Part shown: positions 1 through 6,771 of the stretch, piece after piece
Layout of the letters: each line of letters starts with the position of its first letter
Position numbering within the stretch: position 1 is the stretch's first letter
From: Firmicutes bacterium CAG:238
Lineage (GTDB): Bacteria > Bacillota > Clostridia > Peptostreptococcales > Anaerovoracaceae
Direction of reading: 5' to 3'
DNA: 13,569 nt
Assembly: GCA_000435615.1 (NCBI GenBank)
Contig: FR882014.1
Location: forward strand, 1 to 13,569
Made by a program: the position numbers and the translations under genes
The notes under the pieces: model-generated
The model's database searches: none
What the model was told of the DNA's origin: nothing
The model's input: the letters and a program-made list of their open reading frames with translations, nothing else

Positions 1-63
1 CGGCTTCAGCAAAATCGCCAATTAAAAAAGCAGCCATCCCCAGAAATCACAGGAGTATGTGAG

Positions 64-555
64 ATGTATAATAAAATTTGGTCAAGAAAAGAACTTACAA
101 GACAAAAACTCGGAACCTTTGGAGAGTACTATGCAAAAATGTCGCTGGCTTCGTATGGAATGAGTATTTATACGGCAGAGGTAGATGACCATGGTATCGA
201 TTTTGTAGCAGAAACTGCAAACGGATTTATGAAATTTCAGGTAAAAACAATCCGAGAGGGGACGAACTATGTTTTTATGCGTGAAAAGGACTTTGACATT
301 AGAGATGAAGCATTATATCTTCTTTTGTTAGTTCTTAAAGATGGAGAAGCTCCAAATATGTATGTAATACCGGCAACTGCTTGGATGGAACCGCATGGAA
401 GCATATTTGTATATCACGCTTACGAGGGAAAAAAATCCTCGCCGGAATACGGACTGAATTTATCAAAGAAGAATATGCCGCAGCTTGATGCATATCGACT
501 GGAAAAATTTATAGGAGGTGTTTGCAATGATGATCAGTCCGGAATCATATTATGA
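64..555 (+). CDS. PD-(D/E)XK nuclease-like protein (DUF4365-type)
   Basis: This is a 163-residue protein with the motif order of restriction-endonuclease-like folds. GEYYAKMSLASYG (residues 20-32) carries the helix glutamate E21. VDDHGIDF (40-47) supplies D46, and FQVKT (58-62) supplies the Q-x-K pair Q59/K61. This spacing matches small DUF4365-type proteins, which probably bind or cut DNA; no nuclease activity can be proven from sequence alone. The remainder (about 70-150) is a mixed alpha/beta region without features I recognise. The start is supported by AGGAG at 51-55, eight bases before the ATG. The frame stays open to the window edge, so an upstream start cannot be excluded. Its 3' end overlaps the next gene by 29 bases, which suggests co-transcription with it and with the helicase downstream. 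Confidence 0.75.
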   Translation: MYNKIWSRKELTRQKLGTFGEYYAKMSLASYGMSIYTAEVDDHGIDFVAETANGFMKFQVKTIREGTNYVFMREKDFDIRDEALYLLLLVLKDGEAPNMYVIPATAWMEPHGSIFVYHAYEGKKSSPEYGLNLSKKNMPQLDAYRLEKFIGGVCNDDQSGIIL

Positions 556-1186
556 AATGAATCTGCAAGGAAAAACCGCTGAGCAAATTATGAGTTCCAT
601 CCGTGGTCTCAAAAATGAAATCGGACATCTTAAGAATGTGATGGAACACCCGGACTATAACTCTAAAGAAGACATGTGCCCGCAAGAATCTACTCAACTG
701 TGGTGTGCCAGAGAGTATCTGAAACGAGCGAAGAATGCTTTTACTGAGGCAGGGGGTGTGTATGAGCCATCCCAAGCGGAACAAAAAGCAATCATGTTTG
801 ACGAAAGAATTTCAAAAATCGACAGAATTGTATTTATAATTGGTAGTTTCTTCGGTGGATATGAGACACGAACAATTTTTATGAATGACGGGAATCTGAA
901 AATAAGTGTGAAGCATTCCATAGAAACCGATCCGGACAAAATTACGGAAGATTCTTTTTCCTTATACAACAAAGAGGACTTTTTGTCTGAACTACGACTT
1001 TTACATATAGGAGAGTGGCGACATACATATAGTCTGGCGCGATTCGGTGAGACAGTACTTGATGGGACACAATGGGAACTCGAAATTCATTATAGTGACG
1101 GCTCAAAGTCATTCAAATGTTACGGAAGTAATTCATATCCGTACAATTTCATTGAATTTTGCGAATTATTGAATCTTGACGGCTGA
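527..1186 (+). CDS. Hypothetical protein, second gene of nuclease-helicase cassette
   Basis: A 219-residue protein that I cannot assign to a characterised family. I start it at ATG 527 because AGGAGG (513-518) lies eight bases upstream; the frame extends to a GTG at 518, but that GTG sits inside the ribosome binding site. The N-terminal half is helical and charged. The C-terminal half is beta-rich, with WELEIHYSDGSKSF followed by a YPYNF segment and a short leucine-rich end helix. That ending recalls small Firmicute domains of the type 'W-x-[LI]-x-[IL]-x-[YF]-x-[DN]-G ... G-S-N-x-[YF]-P', whose role I do not know. No signal peptide or membrane segment is visible. The 29-base overlap with the upstream nuclease-like gene implies translational coupling, so the two products may act together. 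Confidence 0.8.
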   Translation: MMISPESYYEMNLQGKTAEQIMSSIRGLKNEIGHLKNVMEHPDYNSKEDMCPQESTQLWCAREYLKRAKNAFTEAGGVYEPSQAEQKAIMFDERISKIDRIVFIIGSFFGGYETRTIFMNDGNLKISVKHSIETDPDKITEDSFSLYNKEDFLSELRLLHIGEWRHTYSLARFGETVLDGTQWELEIHYSDGSKSFKCYGSNSYPYNFIEFCELLNLDG

Positions 1187-1193
1187 CACAAAG

Positions 1194-1325
1194 ATGATGG
1201 TTGTTTCCAAAACAGAAACAACCACAAAGCAAGAGGCTTTAAATCTGAAGTCTACCAAGAAGAAAAGCAATATTTTAGAATATCTAAATAATTATGAGGA
1301 TAAAGAGCTTAGTTACATCATATAG
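1194..1325 (+). CDS. Possible 43-residue peptide upstream of helicase
   Basis: A short open frame beginning with two ATGs (1194, 1197). It encodes a lysine/threonine-rich N-terminus (MMVVSKTETTTKQ) and a charged tail ending LSYII. It begins 7 bases after the previous gene's stop, with no clear Shine-Dalgarno of its own, so expression would depend on re-initiation. It is in the same frame as the helicase. Its TAG stop (1323-1325) overlaps the AGGA at 1324-1327 that serves the helicase ATG, leaving only three codons (GAA AAC AAT) between. It could be a coupling leader peptide, an independent small protein, or an N-terminal piece cut off from the helicase by one stop. The start region also forms a stem-loop. 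I rate it as plausible only. Confidence 0.35.
   Translation: MMVVSKTETTTKQEALNLKSTKKKSNILEYLNNYEDKELSYII
1198..1224. repeat. Perfect 10-bp inverted repeat (stem-loop)
   Basis: TGGTTGTTTC (1198-1207) and GAAACAACCA (1215-1224) are perfect complements around a 7-base loop. No T-run follows, so this is not a normal intrinsic terminator. In the RNA it would sit at the start of the 43-codon frame and could sequester or attenuate translation, or act as an mRNA processing or stability element between the second gene and the helicase. Confidence 0.6.
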
Positions 1326-1334
1326 GAAAACAAT

Positions 1335-4300
1335 ATGAGTATTTTTTCAAAACTATTTAAAAAGATTCCGAAAGATTCGGAGACAATCGGAAACAGAAAA
1401 GATTTTTCAAATGATCAGTGTAGGAAACTATGGGAACTGAAGAAGTTTTTTGAAGAACTCTTTGCGAAAGAAGATTACATAGCTAAAAGTGAATACAAAA
1501 CTGCCGTAATGAACTATGAGGAAGTAATTCGGTATTTTGATGTACTTAAAAACAGCGGGCTTTTGGGAACCTTTTGTGAGCAGAATGACTTCCCGCTTGC
1601 TGTTGCGATGACAATACTTTCGAACTACGAAAACATTGAAAACCTAGTGGACGCACATAATGAAGCAATTGTTCGAAAATTGATGATAGAAGAGAAGCAA
1701 TATTTAGATAATATACTCAAAGATGTGGATTCGAACATTTTACTGGATGATGATCAACGAAAGGTTATTCTCACCGATGAGGACTATATGCTTGTTATCG
1801 CCGGTGCGGGTGCGGGGAAGACGACGACCGTTGCCGCAAAAGTAAAATATTTGGTTGAAAAGAAGCATATTGATCCGAAGCAGATTTTGGTGGTTTCTTT
1901 TACGAACAAGGCCGTTCAGGAACTTAGGGATAAGCTGAATAAAGATCTTAATATTGACTGCCCAATTGCAACCTTCCACTCTACGGGAAATGCGATTTCG
2001 CGGAAGCAAAGCCCGGAAAAACTGAATATAGTAGATAGCTCAAAGCTTTACTTTGTGTTGCAAGATTATTTTAAATCATCTGTAATGAAAAACGAAAGCA
2101 TTGCAAATAGTCTGATTTTGTTTTTTGCCTCGTATTTTGAGGCACCGTATAACGGAACAGATCTTAACAGCTTTTTCAATAAAATTGCGAAGTCTAATTT
2201 TTCTACCATGCGTAGTGATCTTGACGAGTTCAAGCAAGAAATAGTGGATATTAGAACAAAGAAAAAAGTAACAATACAAAGTGAGGTTATGCGTTCATAC
2301 CAAGAAGTTGAAATTGCAAATTTCCTTTATTTGAACGGGATTGACTATCAATATGAACCGATTTATAAATATGATATTCTTCATGCAAGAAAACCTTATA
2401 CACCGGATTTTGTCATAATGCAGGACGGGAAAACCGCATATATTGAACATTTTGGACTTACAGAGGATGGAAAAAACGATAAATATTCAGAAAATGAAAT
2501 CGAATATTATAAAAAAGCAGTAAAAGATAAAATTCAGTTGCATCGAAAGCATGAGACCACATTAATCTATACTTTCTCGAAATACAATGATGGGCGCAGT
2601 TTGCAGGAGCATTTAAAGGAAAAACTTGAAGCCGGAGGTTTCATCCTTAAACCTCGTTCCAACAAAGAAGTAATGAAAAAGATTGTTGAGTCTGAAGAAA
2701 ACCGATATCTTAGAAAACTGATAAATCTTATTTGCAGATTCATCACGAACTTTAAAACGAATGGCTTCACAGAAGGCGATTTTGCACGTATGTACAACAG
2801 CACGCAAAATGTAAGAACGCGTTTATTTTTGAACATTTGTCATGATTGCTATCTTGAATATCAGAGATTTTTGCGAGAAAACGAAGCAGTTGACTTCGAA
2901 GATATGATTAATGAATCCGCAAGGATTTTACAAGAAACAAAAGAAATGAAGCAAAAGCTTGATTTTAAGTATATTATAGTTGATGAGTATCAGGATATTT
3001 CAAGACAGCGCTTTGACCTTGTAAAAGCACTGGCAGAAGTAACCGATGCGAAAATCATTGCGGTAGGAGACGATTGGCAGTCCATCTATGCTTTCAGTGG
3101 ATCAGACATCACTTTGTTCACAAAATTCGCAGAAAAAATGGGATATGCAAAACTCCTAAAAATCGTAAAGACTTATCGGAATTCGCAAGAAGTCATTGAT
3201 ATTGCAGGAAACTTTATTCAAAAAAATTCGTCGCAGATTAAAAAGGCCTTGAAATCACCGAAACATATCGCAGACCCTGTAATTATTTACACATACGACA
3301 GTACCAAAAAAAGTGCAAATGCAAGCGCAAGGAGCGGTGCAAACTATGCCGCGGCACATGCGGTCGAAATCGCCATAGAACAGATTATGGAGTTTGATCG
3401 AATCGAGGGTAAAAAAACTTCAAATATCCTTGTCCTCGGTCGCTTTGGTTTCGATGGTGATAAGCTTGAAAAATCAGGACTTTTTGAGTATAAGACAAGG
3501 GGAGGTAAGCTGAAGAGTGTTAAATATCCGAAGCTTGACTTAACATTTATGACTGCTCATGCATCAAAGGGATTAGGTTATGATAATGTTATTGTAATTA
3601 ACGGGCGAAACGAAACCTATGGTTTCCCTTCCAAAATTGAGGATGATCCAGTCCTTTCGTTTGTCGTAAAGCAGGATCGTTCAATAGAATATGCGGAAGA
3701 GAGGAGATTATTCTACGTCGCAATGACACGCACGAAAAACAGAGTTTATTTTATTGCTCCGGAGCAAAATCCTTCTGAATTTTTGCTGGAATTAAAGAGA
3801 GATTATAAAAACATTGTTCTAAAAGGTGATTGGAATGAGAAGTCCACGCAAAGTCAATTAACAAATAAAAGTTGTCCAATGTGCGGATATCCGATGCAGT
3901 ATAGGTATAAGAACGCGTATGGGCTTCGCTTATATATATGCACAAATGAACCTGAGATCTGTGGCTTTATGACCAATGAATATAGAGCAGGAAAACTTTC
4001 AATTATTAAGTGTGACCAATGTCGGGATGGATACTTGGTAGTCAAACAGGGCAAAGAAACCTATGTACTCGGATGCACGAATTACAAGAAAGATGGAACT
4101 GGATGCTCACGAGTGATGTCACCAAAGTATTTCTTCGACTTTATGAAAATTAAAGAAGAAAAAATGCCGCTTATACCAAAGTACGAGTGCCGATCTAAAG
4201 ATAAGATTGTCAGAAAGTCAGAGGAAAAGAAGTCTTATAATGAATCTTCTAAAGCACAGGGAGATAAAGAAAAGCCAAGTAAGCAAGCAGAAATCAAAGA

Positions 4301-4724
4301 GATTCCAAAATTGGACATCAAACCGATTATATATAATGGGTGGAATTTAAATGAAGTTGTGCATACAGTTTTGCAGGCACTTTCACATATGAGTGAAATA
4401 AGGTTTTATGGTGTTCAAGTTTTGTTGCATATTCTTATTGGTCAAACAATTAAAAAAGTAGATAAGGAATCGTTGATGACGATTCCTGAATTTGGAATGC
4501 TGAAAGACTTGGATAAAAATGAAATCGAATTTATTATTAAGTGGCTTATAAACAATCAATTTATTTTGCAAACGAAGCATGCTTATTATCCGTTGCTGCA
4601 TCCGACATACGCAGGTACTCATTATAATGAAACAATGACTGATAGAAAGTTAAAAAAACTAAAAGATGAATTAATAATGTACAATAGCATTGACAAAAAT
4701 CGAAAAAGTGGTATTATAAAATGA
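1335..4724 (+). CDS. UvrD/Rep-type SF1 helicase with nuclease insert, Zn fingers and RQC-like domain
   Basis: A 1129-residue ATP-dependent DNA helicase. After a helical N-terminus (1-135) come the SF1 motifs: Walker A AGAGAGKTT (156-164), motif II VDEYQD (549-554), motif III GDDWQSIYAFSG (578-589), KTYRN (612-616), motif V TAHASKGLGYDNVIVI (740-755) and motif VI RRLFYVAMTRTK (790-801). Between Ia/Ib and II lies a PD-(D/E)XK-like insert with E324, PDF (357-359) and YIEHF (369-373); the usual lysine is replaced by histidine. Two topoisomerase-type C4 zinc fingers follow: C847/C850/C869/C876 and C893/C896/C914/C924. A lysine-rich linker (about 950-985) leads to a C-terminal RQC-like winged helix (about 1003-1100; YGVQVLLHILIGQ, PEFGMLKDL, YYPLLHPTYAG). 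AGGA at 1324-1327, 7 bases upstream, supports the start. Much longer than UvrD or HelD; the architecture suggests a multi-domain unwinding nuclease for repair or defence. Confidence 0.9.
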   Translation: MSIFSKLFKKIPKDSETIGNRKDFSNDQCRKLWELKKFFEELFAKEDYIAKSEYKTAVMNYEEVIRYFDVLKNSGLLGTFCEQNDFPLAVAMTILSNYENIENLVDAHNEAIVRKLMIEEKQYLDNILKDVDSNILLDDDQRKVILTDEDYMLVIAGAGAGKTTTVAAKVKYLVEKKHIDPKQILVVSFTNKAVQELRDKLNKDLNIDCPIATFHSTGNAISRKQSPEKLNIVDSSKLYFVLQDYFKSSVMKNESIANSLILFFASYFEAPYNGTDLNSFFNKIAKSNFSTMRSDLDEFKQEIVDIRTKKKVTIQSEVMRSYQEVEIANFLYLNGIDYQYEPIYKYDILHARKPYTPDFVIMQDGKTAYIEHFGLTEDGKNDKYSENEIEYYKKAVKDKIQLHRKHETTLIYTFSKYNDGRSLQEHLKEKLEAGGFILKPRSNKEVMKKIVESEENRYLRKLINLICRFITNFKTNGFTEGDFARMYNSTQNVRTRLFLNICHDCYLEYQRFLRENEAVDFEDMINESARILQETKEMKQKLDFKYIIVDEYQDISRQRFDLVKALAEVTDAKIIAVGDDWQSIYAFSGSDITLFTKFAEKMGYAKLLKIVKTYRNSQEVIDIAGNFIQKNSSQIKKALKSPKHIADPVIIYTYDSTKKSANASARSGANYAAAHAVEIAIEQIMEFDRIEGKKTSNILVLGRFGFDGDKLEKSGLFEYKTRGGKLKSVKYPKLDLTFMTAHASKGLGYDNVIVINGRNETYGFPSKIEDDPVLSFVVKQDRSIEYAEERRLFYVAMTRTKNRVYFIAPEQNPSEFLLELKRDYKNIVLKGDWNEKSTQSQLTNKSCPMCGYPMQYRYKNAYGLRLYICTNEPEICGFMTNEYRAGKLSIIKCDQCRDGYLVVKQGKETYVLGCTNYKKDGTGCSRVMSPKYFFDFMKIKEEKMPLIPKYECRSKDKIVRKSEEKKSYNESSKAQGDKEKPSKQAEIKEIPKLDIKPIIYNGWNLNEVVHTVLQALSHMSEIRFYGVQVLLHILIGQTIKKVDKESLMTIPEFGMLKDLDKNEIEFIIKWLINNQFILQTKHAYYPLLHPTYAGTHYNETMTDRKLKKLKDELIMYNSIDKNRKSGIIK
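4690..4717 (+). promoter_or_regulatory. Candidate sigma-A promoter inside helicase 3' end
   Basis: A perfect TTGACA (4690-4695) is followed after 16 bases by TATTAT (4712-4717, five of six matches to TATAAT). It lies in the last codons of the helicase gene and would start a transcript near 4724, giving a roughly 50-base leader for the nucleotidyltransferase gene. It suggests that this gene can be expressed independently of the helicase cassette. Confidence 0.5.
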
Positions 4725-4727
4725 TTT

Positions 4728-4740
4728 AGCAGTCACTGCT
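4728..4740. promoter_or_regulatory. 13-bp palindrome, possible operator
   Basis: AGCAGTCACTGCT is a perfect inverted repeat of two 6-base arms around one central base. It lies immediately downstream of the predicted start point of the 4690-4717 promoter and before the AAAGGAG site of the next gene. The one-base centre is too tight for an RNA hairpin, so a dimeric repressor site is more likely. No regulator is identifiable in the window. Confidence 0.35.
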
Positions 4741-4774
4741 CAATGGGAGGCATGGGAGAGAAAGGAGCGTTTTT

Positions 4775-5557
4775 ATGTACCATTTTAAGTATGTCACCAA
4801 AGCAGAAGCGAGAAAAGTGCGAGAAAAATTGGAAAACCTTGTACATGAGGTTCAAGATGAGGTGCGAGACAATTTTACTTTTCAGTATTATTTTATAGGA
4901 AGCAGTGCGAGGAATATGATAACCTATGATCCAGCAACAAATATAGGTTTTGATTTTGATGTGAACCTCGAAGTAAATGATAATGAAGAACAATATTTAG
5001 CAAAGAAAATACGGCAGACTCTTGAGCGCGCATTCCAGAAGGTGTATGGAAAATATGGATATACCCATTCTGAAAACTCAAAGCGAGTTTTTACAATTAA
5101 ATTGTATGATTCCCAAAAGAAAAAGATTATTCATAGCTGTGACATTGCGATTGTAAATAATTTCATAGACGAAGAAGGTACAGCGGGGCAGGAATATATT
5201 GCATTTGATAAAAAATCTAACTCTTATTCATGGCAACAGCAGTCAAAGGGCTTTAATCTTAAAGAAAAAGAAAACTGGCTGAGACAGCAGCCGAAGGCTT
5301 GGAACGCGGTTCGGGAACGATACTTAAAAAAGAAAAATCAAAACCAAAACCTACATAAGCATTCGCGCTCTTTGTATACAGAAACCATCAACGAAATTTG
5401 CAAGAAATATGGTTTCGATGATCAACTGCATTCATCAGAGGAAAAGGAAAATCAACAACGTGCAGAAGGTTTCTTCTCTCTGCATTCACCGTCTATTGCG
5501 GCTGCATATTTTCTCAAGAAACAAAGAAAACATGCCCCGAATGCGGAAATGAATTAG
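4775..5557 (+). CDS. Nucleotidyltransferase-fold protein (CD-NTase-like motifs)
   Basis: A 260-residue protein with polymerase-beta-type nucleotidyltransferase motifs: FIGSSARN (40-47) gives the G-S loop, DFDVNLEV (60-67) gives the D60-x-D62 metal pair, and SCDIAIV (121-127) supplies a candidate third carboxylate, D123. The fold transfers nucleotides to RNA, protein or another nucleotide. The spacing (GS, about 17 residues, DxD, about 60 residues, D) is compatible with CD-NTase/OAS-like or CCA-type enzymes, but I cannot place it in a subfamily. AAAGGAG (4761-4767), seven bases upstream, fixes the start. The C-terminus looks unnatural: its last dozen codons read, out of frame, the codons that encode the first zinc knuckle of the next gene, so the native end may have been lost by deletion or altered by a frameshift. 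No membrane segment. A toxin or signalling role is only a possibility. Confidence 0.7.
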   Translation: MYHFKYVTKAEARKVREKLENLVHEVQDEVRDNFTFQYYFIGSSARNMITYDPATNIGFDFDVNLEVNDNEEQYLAKKIRQTLERAFQKVYGKYGYTHSENSKRVFTIKLYDSQKKKIIHSCDIAIVNNFIDEEGTAGQEYIAFDKKSNSYSWQQQSKGFNLKEKENWLRQQPKAWNAVRERYLKKKNQNQNLHKHSRSLYTETINEICKKYGFDDQLHSSEEKENQQRAEGFFSLHSPSIAAAYFLKKQRKHAPNAEMN

Positions 5558-5565
5558 AACAGGAT

Positions 5566-6237
5566 GTGTCTGTCTGTCCACAGTGCGGATATCCGATGGA
5601 TACGGTAGATACGCAGGAGCCTGCGGAGGATGGAACGCAGATAAGCGTCGGAAATGATAATGAAAATGCGAATAAAAGCGAGGGGCCGAAACGTAAAAAG
5701 AAGAAAATTACGCTTTCGATTTTTGTTGTACTTTTGATTGCGGCACTGGCCTTTGGATATGTGCAAAAACAAAGGATCGATTATGCTGAAAATCTCTATC
5801 AGGCTGCTTATTTTATGCAGGAGGGCTACATAAAAGCGGAAGACATTTGCAATCTGATTCAAAAAACGTGGAACAATGCAATTTGGAAAAAGTCCGACAA
5901 AGAGACAAATAAATATACAAAGGTAAAAGGCGTTTTTGTTTCTGATTTTAATGATGCTCTTGATCGATTATTTGAAGATGAGGATTTTGTTGACCAGCTG
6001 CGAGAAATTATGGAAAATCAAAGTCAAGTAAATGCTTATGTGAAAGCTTTGCAGAATCCGCCGAAAAAATTTCAGGCGGGATACCAAAAAATTACGGAAT
6101 TATATGAAGCCTATTTGAAGTTTACCAATATGGCCCTAAGTCCGACTGGATCGCTAAACTCCTTTGCGGAAGACTTTGAGGAAATCGACAAAGAAACCGC
6201 GGAGCTTTTGTCTGGGACGCGGGTGTATATAGAGTAA
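5566..6237 (+). CDS. Zinc-ribbon membrane-anchored protein, start codon missing or unusual
   Basis: The frame from GTG 5566 encodes 223 residues: a zinc-binding CPQCGYPM, a polar linker, a KRKKKK basic patch, one membrane helix (about 48-66, ITLSIFVVLLIAALAFGYV) and an outer helical domain of about 155 residues. This is a common Firmicute layout of unknown function, probably with the zinc ribbon inside and the C-terminal domain outside. The GTG is probably not the true start: in the same frame the codons upstream spell CPECGNELEQDV, and the cysteines at 5533, 5542, 5575 and 5584 form a complete C4 zinc ribbon. The frame is open back to 5422 but has no ATG, GTG or TTG before 5566, and the GTG has no properly spaced ribosome binding site. 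Either initiation is non-canonical, a frameshift from the nucleotidyltransferase feeds it, or the 5' end was deleted. Confidence 0.6.
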   Translation: MSVCPQCGYPMDTVDTQEPAEDGTQISVGNDNENANKSEGPKRKKKKITLSIFVVLLIAALAFGYVQKQRIDYAENLYQAAYFMQEGYIKAEDICNLIQKTWNNAIWKKSDKETNKYTKVKGVFVSDFNDALDRLFEDEDFVDQLREIMENQSQVNAYVKALQNPPKKFQAGYQKITELYEAYLKFTNMALSPTGSLNSFAEDFEEIDKETAELLSGTRVYIE

Positions 6238-6439
6238 TTCCGTTCAAGAGGCAGCTTTTTTGCGGACTACCCGGCAGATCGCAATAACAGCTGAAACACT
6301 GGCGAGATAACAGAACAATATATGCATAGGAAGATTGGCTGTATACAGAATTTCAGATATTTACAACGAAAACTAAGAGGAGTTTATTGCAAACATAATT
6401 TAGTCTATCAGGGAAATGTTAGCATCAATAAGGAAGGAG

Positions 6440-6472
6440 AAACCGCCCAAAGCGACAGCTAAAGGCGGTTTT
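6440..6472 (+). terminator. Hairpin, likely intrinsic terminator
   Basis: AAACCGCC (6440-6447) pairs perfectly with GGCGGTTT (6464-6471) around a 16-base loop, and the descending arm runs into TTTT. The T-run is short, so termination may be partial. It lies about 200 bases after the zinc-ribbon gene and just before the RNase III promoter, which fits ending upstream transcription. Confidence 0.5.
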
Positions 6473-6516
6473 ACTGTCAGTATGACACGGTCAGTGTGGC
6501 ATGAACAAAATTTTCG

Positions 6517-6545
6517 TTTACAAAAATAAATATTGGTGCTATAAT
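6517..6545 (+). promoter_or_regulatory. Strong extended -10 sigma-A promoter for RNase III
   Basis: TTTACA (6517-6522), a 17-base spacer and a perfect TATAAT (6540-6545) preceded by TG at 6537-6538. This is a near-consensus sigma-A promoter with an extended -10. Transcription would begin near 6552, leaving a leader of about 220 bases before the RNase III start codon, which is long for such a gene. Confidence 0.75.
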
Positions 6546-6664
6546 TTAAATACTTGAAGGCATAATAAGTTAAATTTCAGACATTGTATTTTGGTGTTTA
6601 TTCCTGTTTATGCAAGTGAACACGAGTAAATAAAAGAAAACAAAGGATCAAATTTAATCTATCG

Positions 6665-6718
6665 GGTCTGACAATATTTTTTGCGTGCTGTTATGCGGGA
6701 GATAATATCTGTCGGGTT
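6665..6718 (+). promoter_or_regulatory. Long hairpin in RNase III leader
   Basis: The segment 6665-6678 pairs with 6704-6718. The core is GACA/TGTC and ATATT/AATAT separated by one bulged C (6709), extended outward by a C-G pair and several G-U wobbles. The 25-base apical part can form a further short GCGT/ATGC stem. This 14-bp RNA helix in the leader of an RNase III gene is a candidate self-cleavage site, by analogy with the autoregulated Escherichia coli rnc leader. Confidence 0.45.
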
Positions 6719-6771
6719 GCTATTATTTATTATGCCTTTTGGTAATTATTTGCTGAAAGGATTTTTTTATT

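Larger units (their letters stand above)
6238..6771. other. 534-base intergenic region: terminator, promoter, long leader
   Basis: No convincing gene is present. A 46-codon frame (6322-6462) and a hydrophobic 33-codon frame (6693-6794, overlapping the RNase III start) both lack ribosome binding sites. The region holds a hairpin (6440-6471), a strong promoter (6517-6545) and a transcribed leader of about 220 bases with a long hairpin (6665-6718). The motif ATCTRTCGGGT occurs twice, at 6657-6667 and 6707-6717, exactly 50 bases apart; each copy overlaps one arm of that hairpin. Confidence 0.6.

Noticed and set aside
1..63. Possible end of an upstream gene
   Set aside because: Frame 2 ends in TAA at 23-25 and frame 3 in TGA at 60-62, while frame 1 is open into the first gene; 63 bases are too few to choose.
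5490..5560. Programmed -1 frameshift signal
   Set aside because: The frame change is real, but no X-XXY-YYZ slippery heptamer in the correct phase was found, so I do not annotate a programmed site.
6322..6462. 46-codon frame in the intergenic region
   Set aside because: No ribosome binding site, stop lies in the loop of the terminator hairpin, no recognisable composition or motif.
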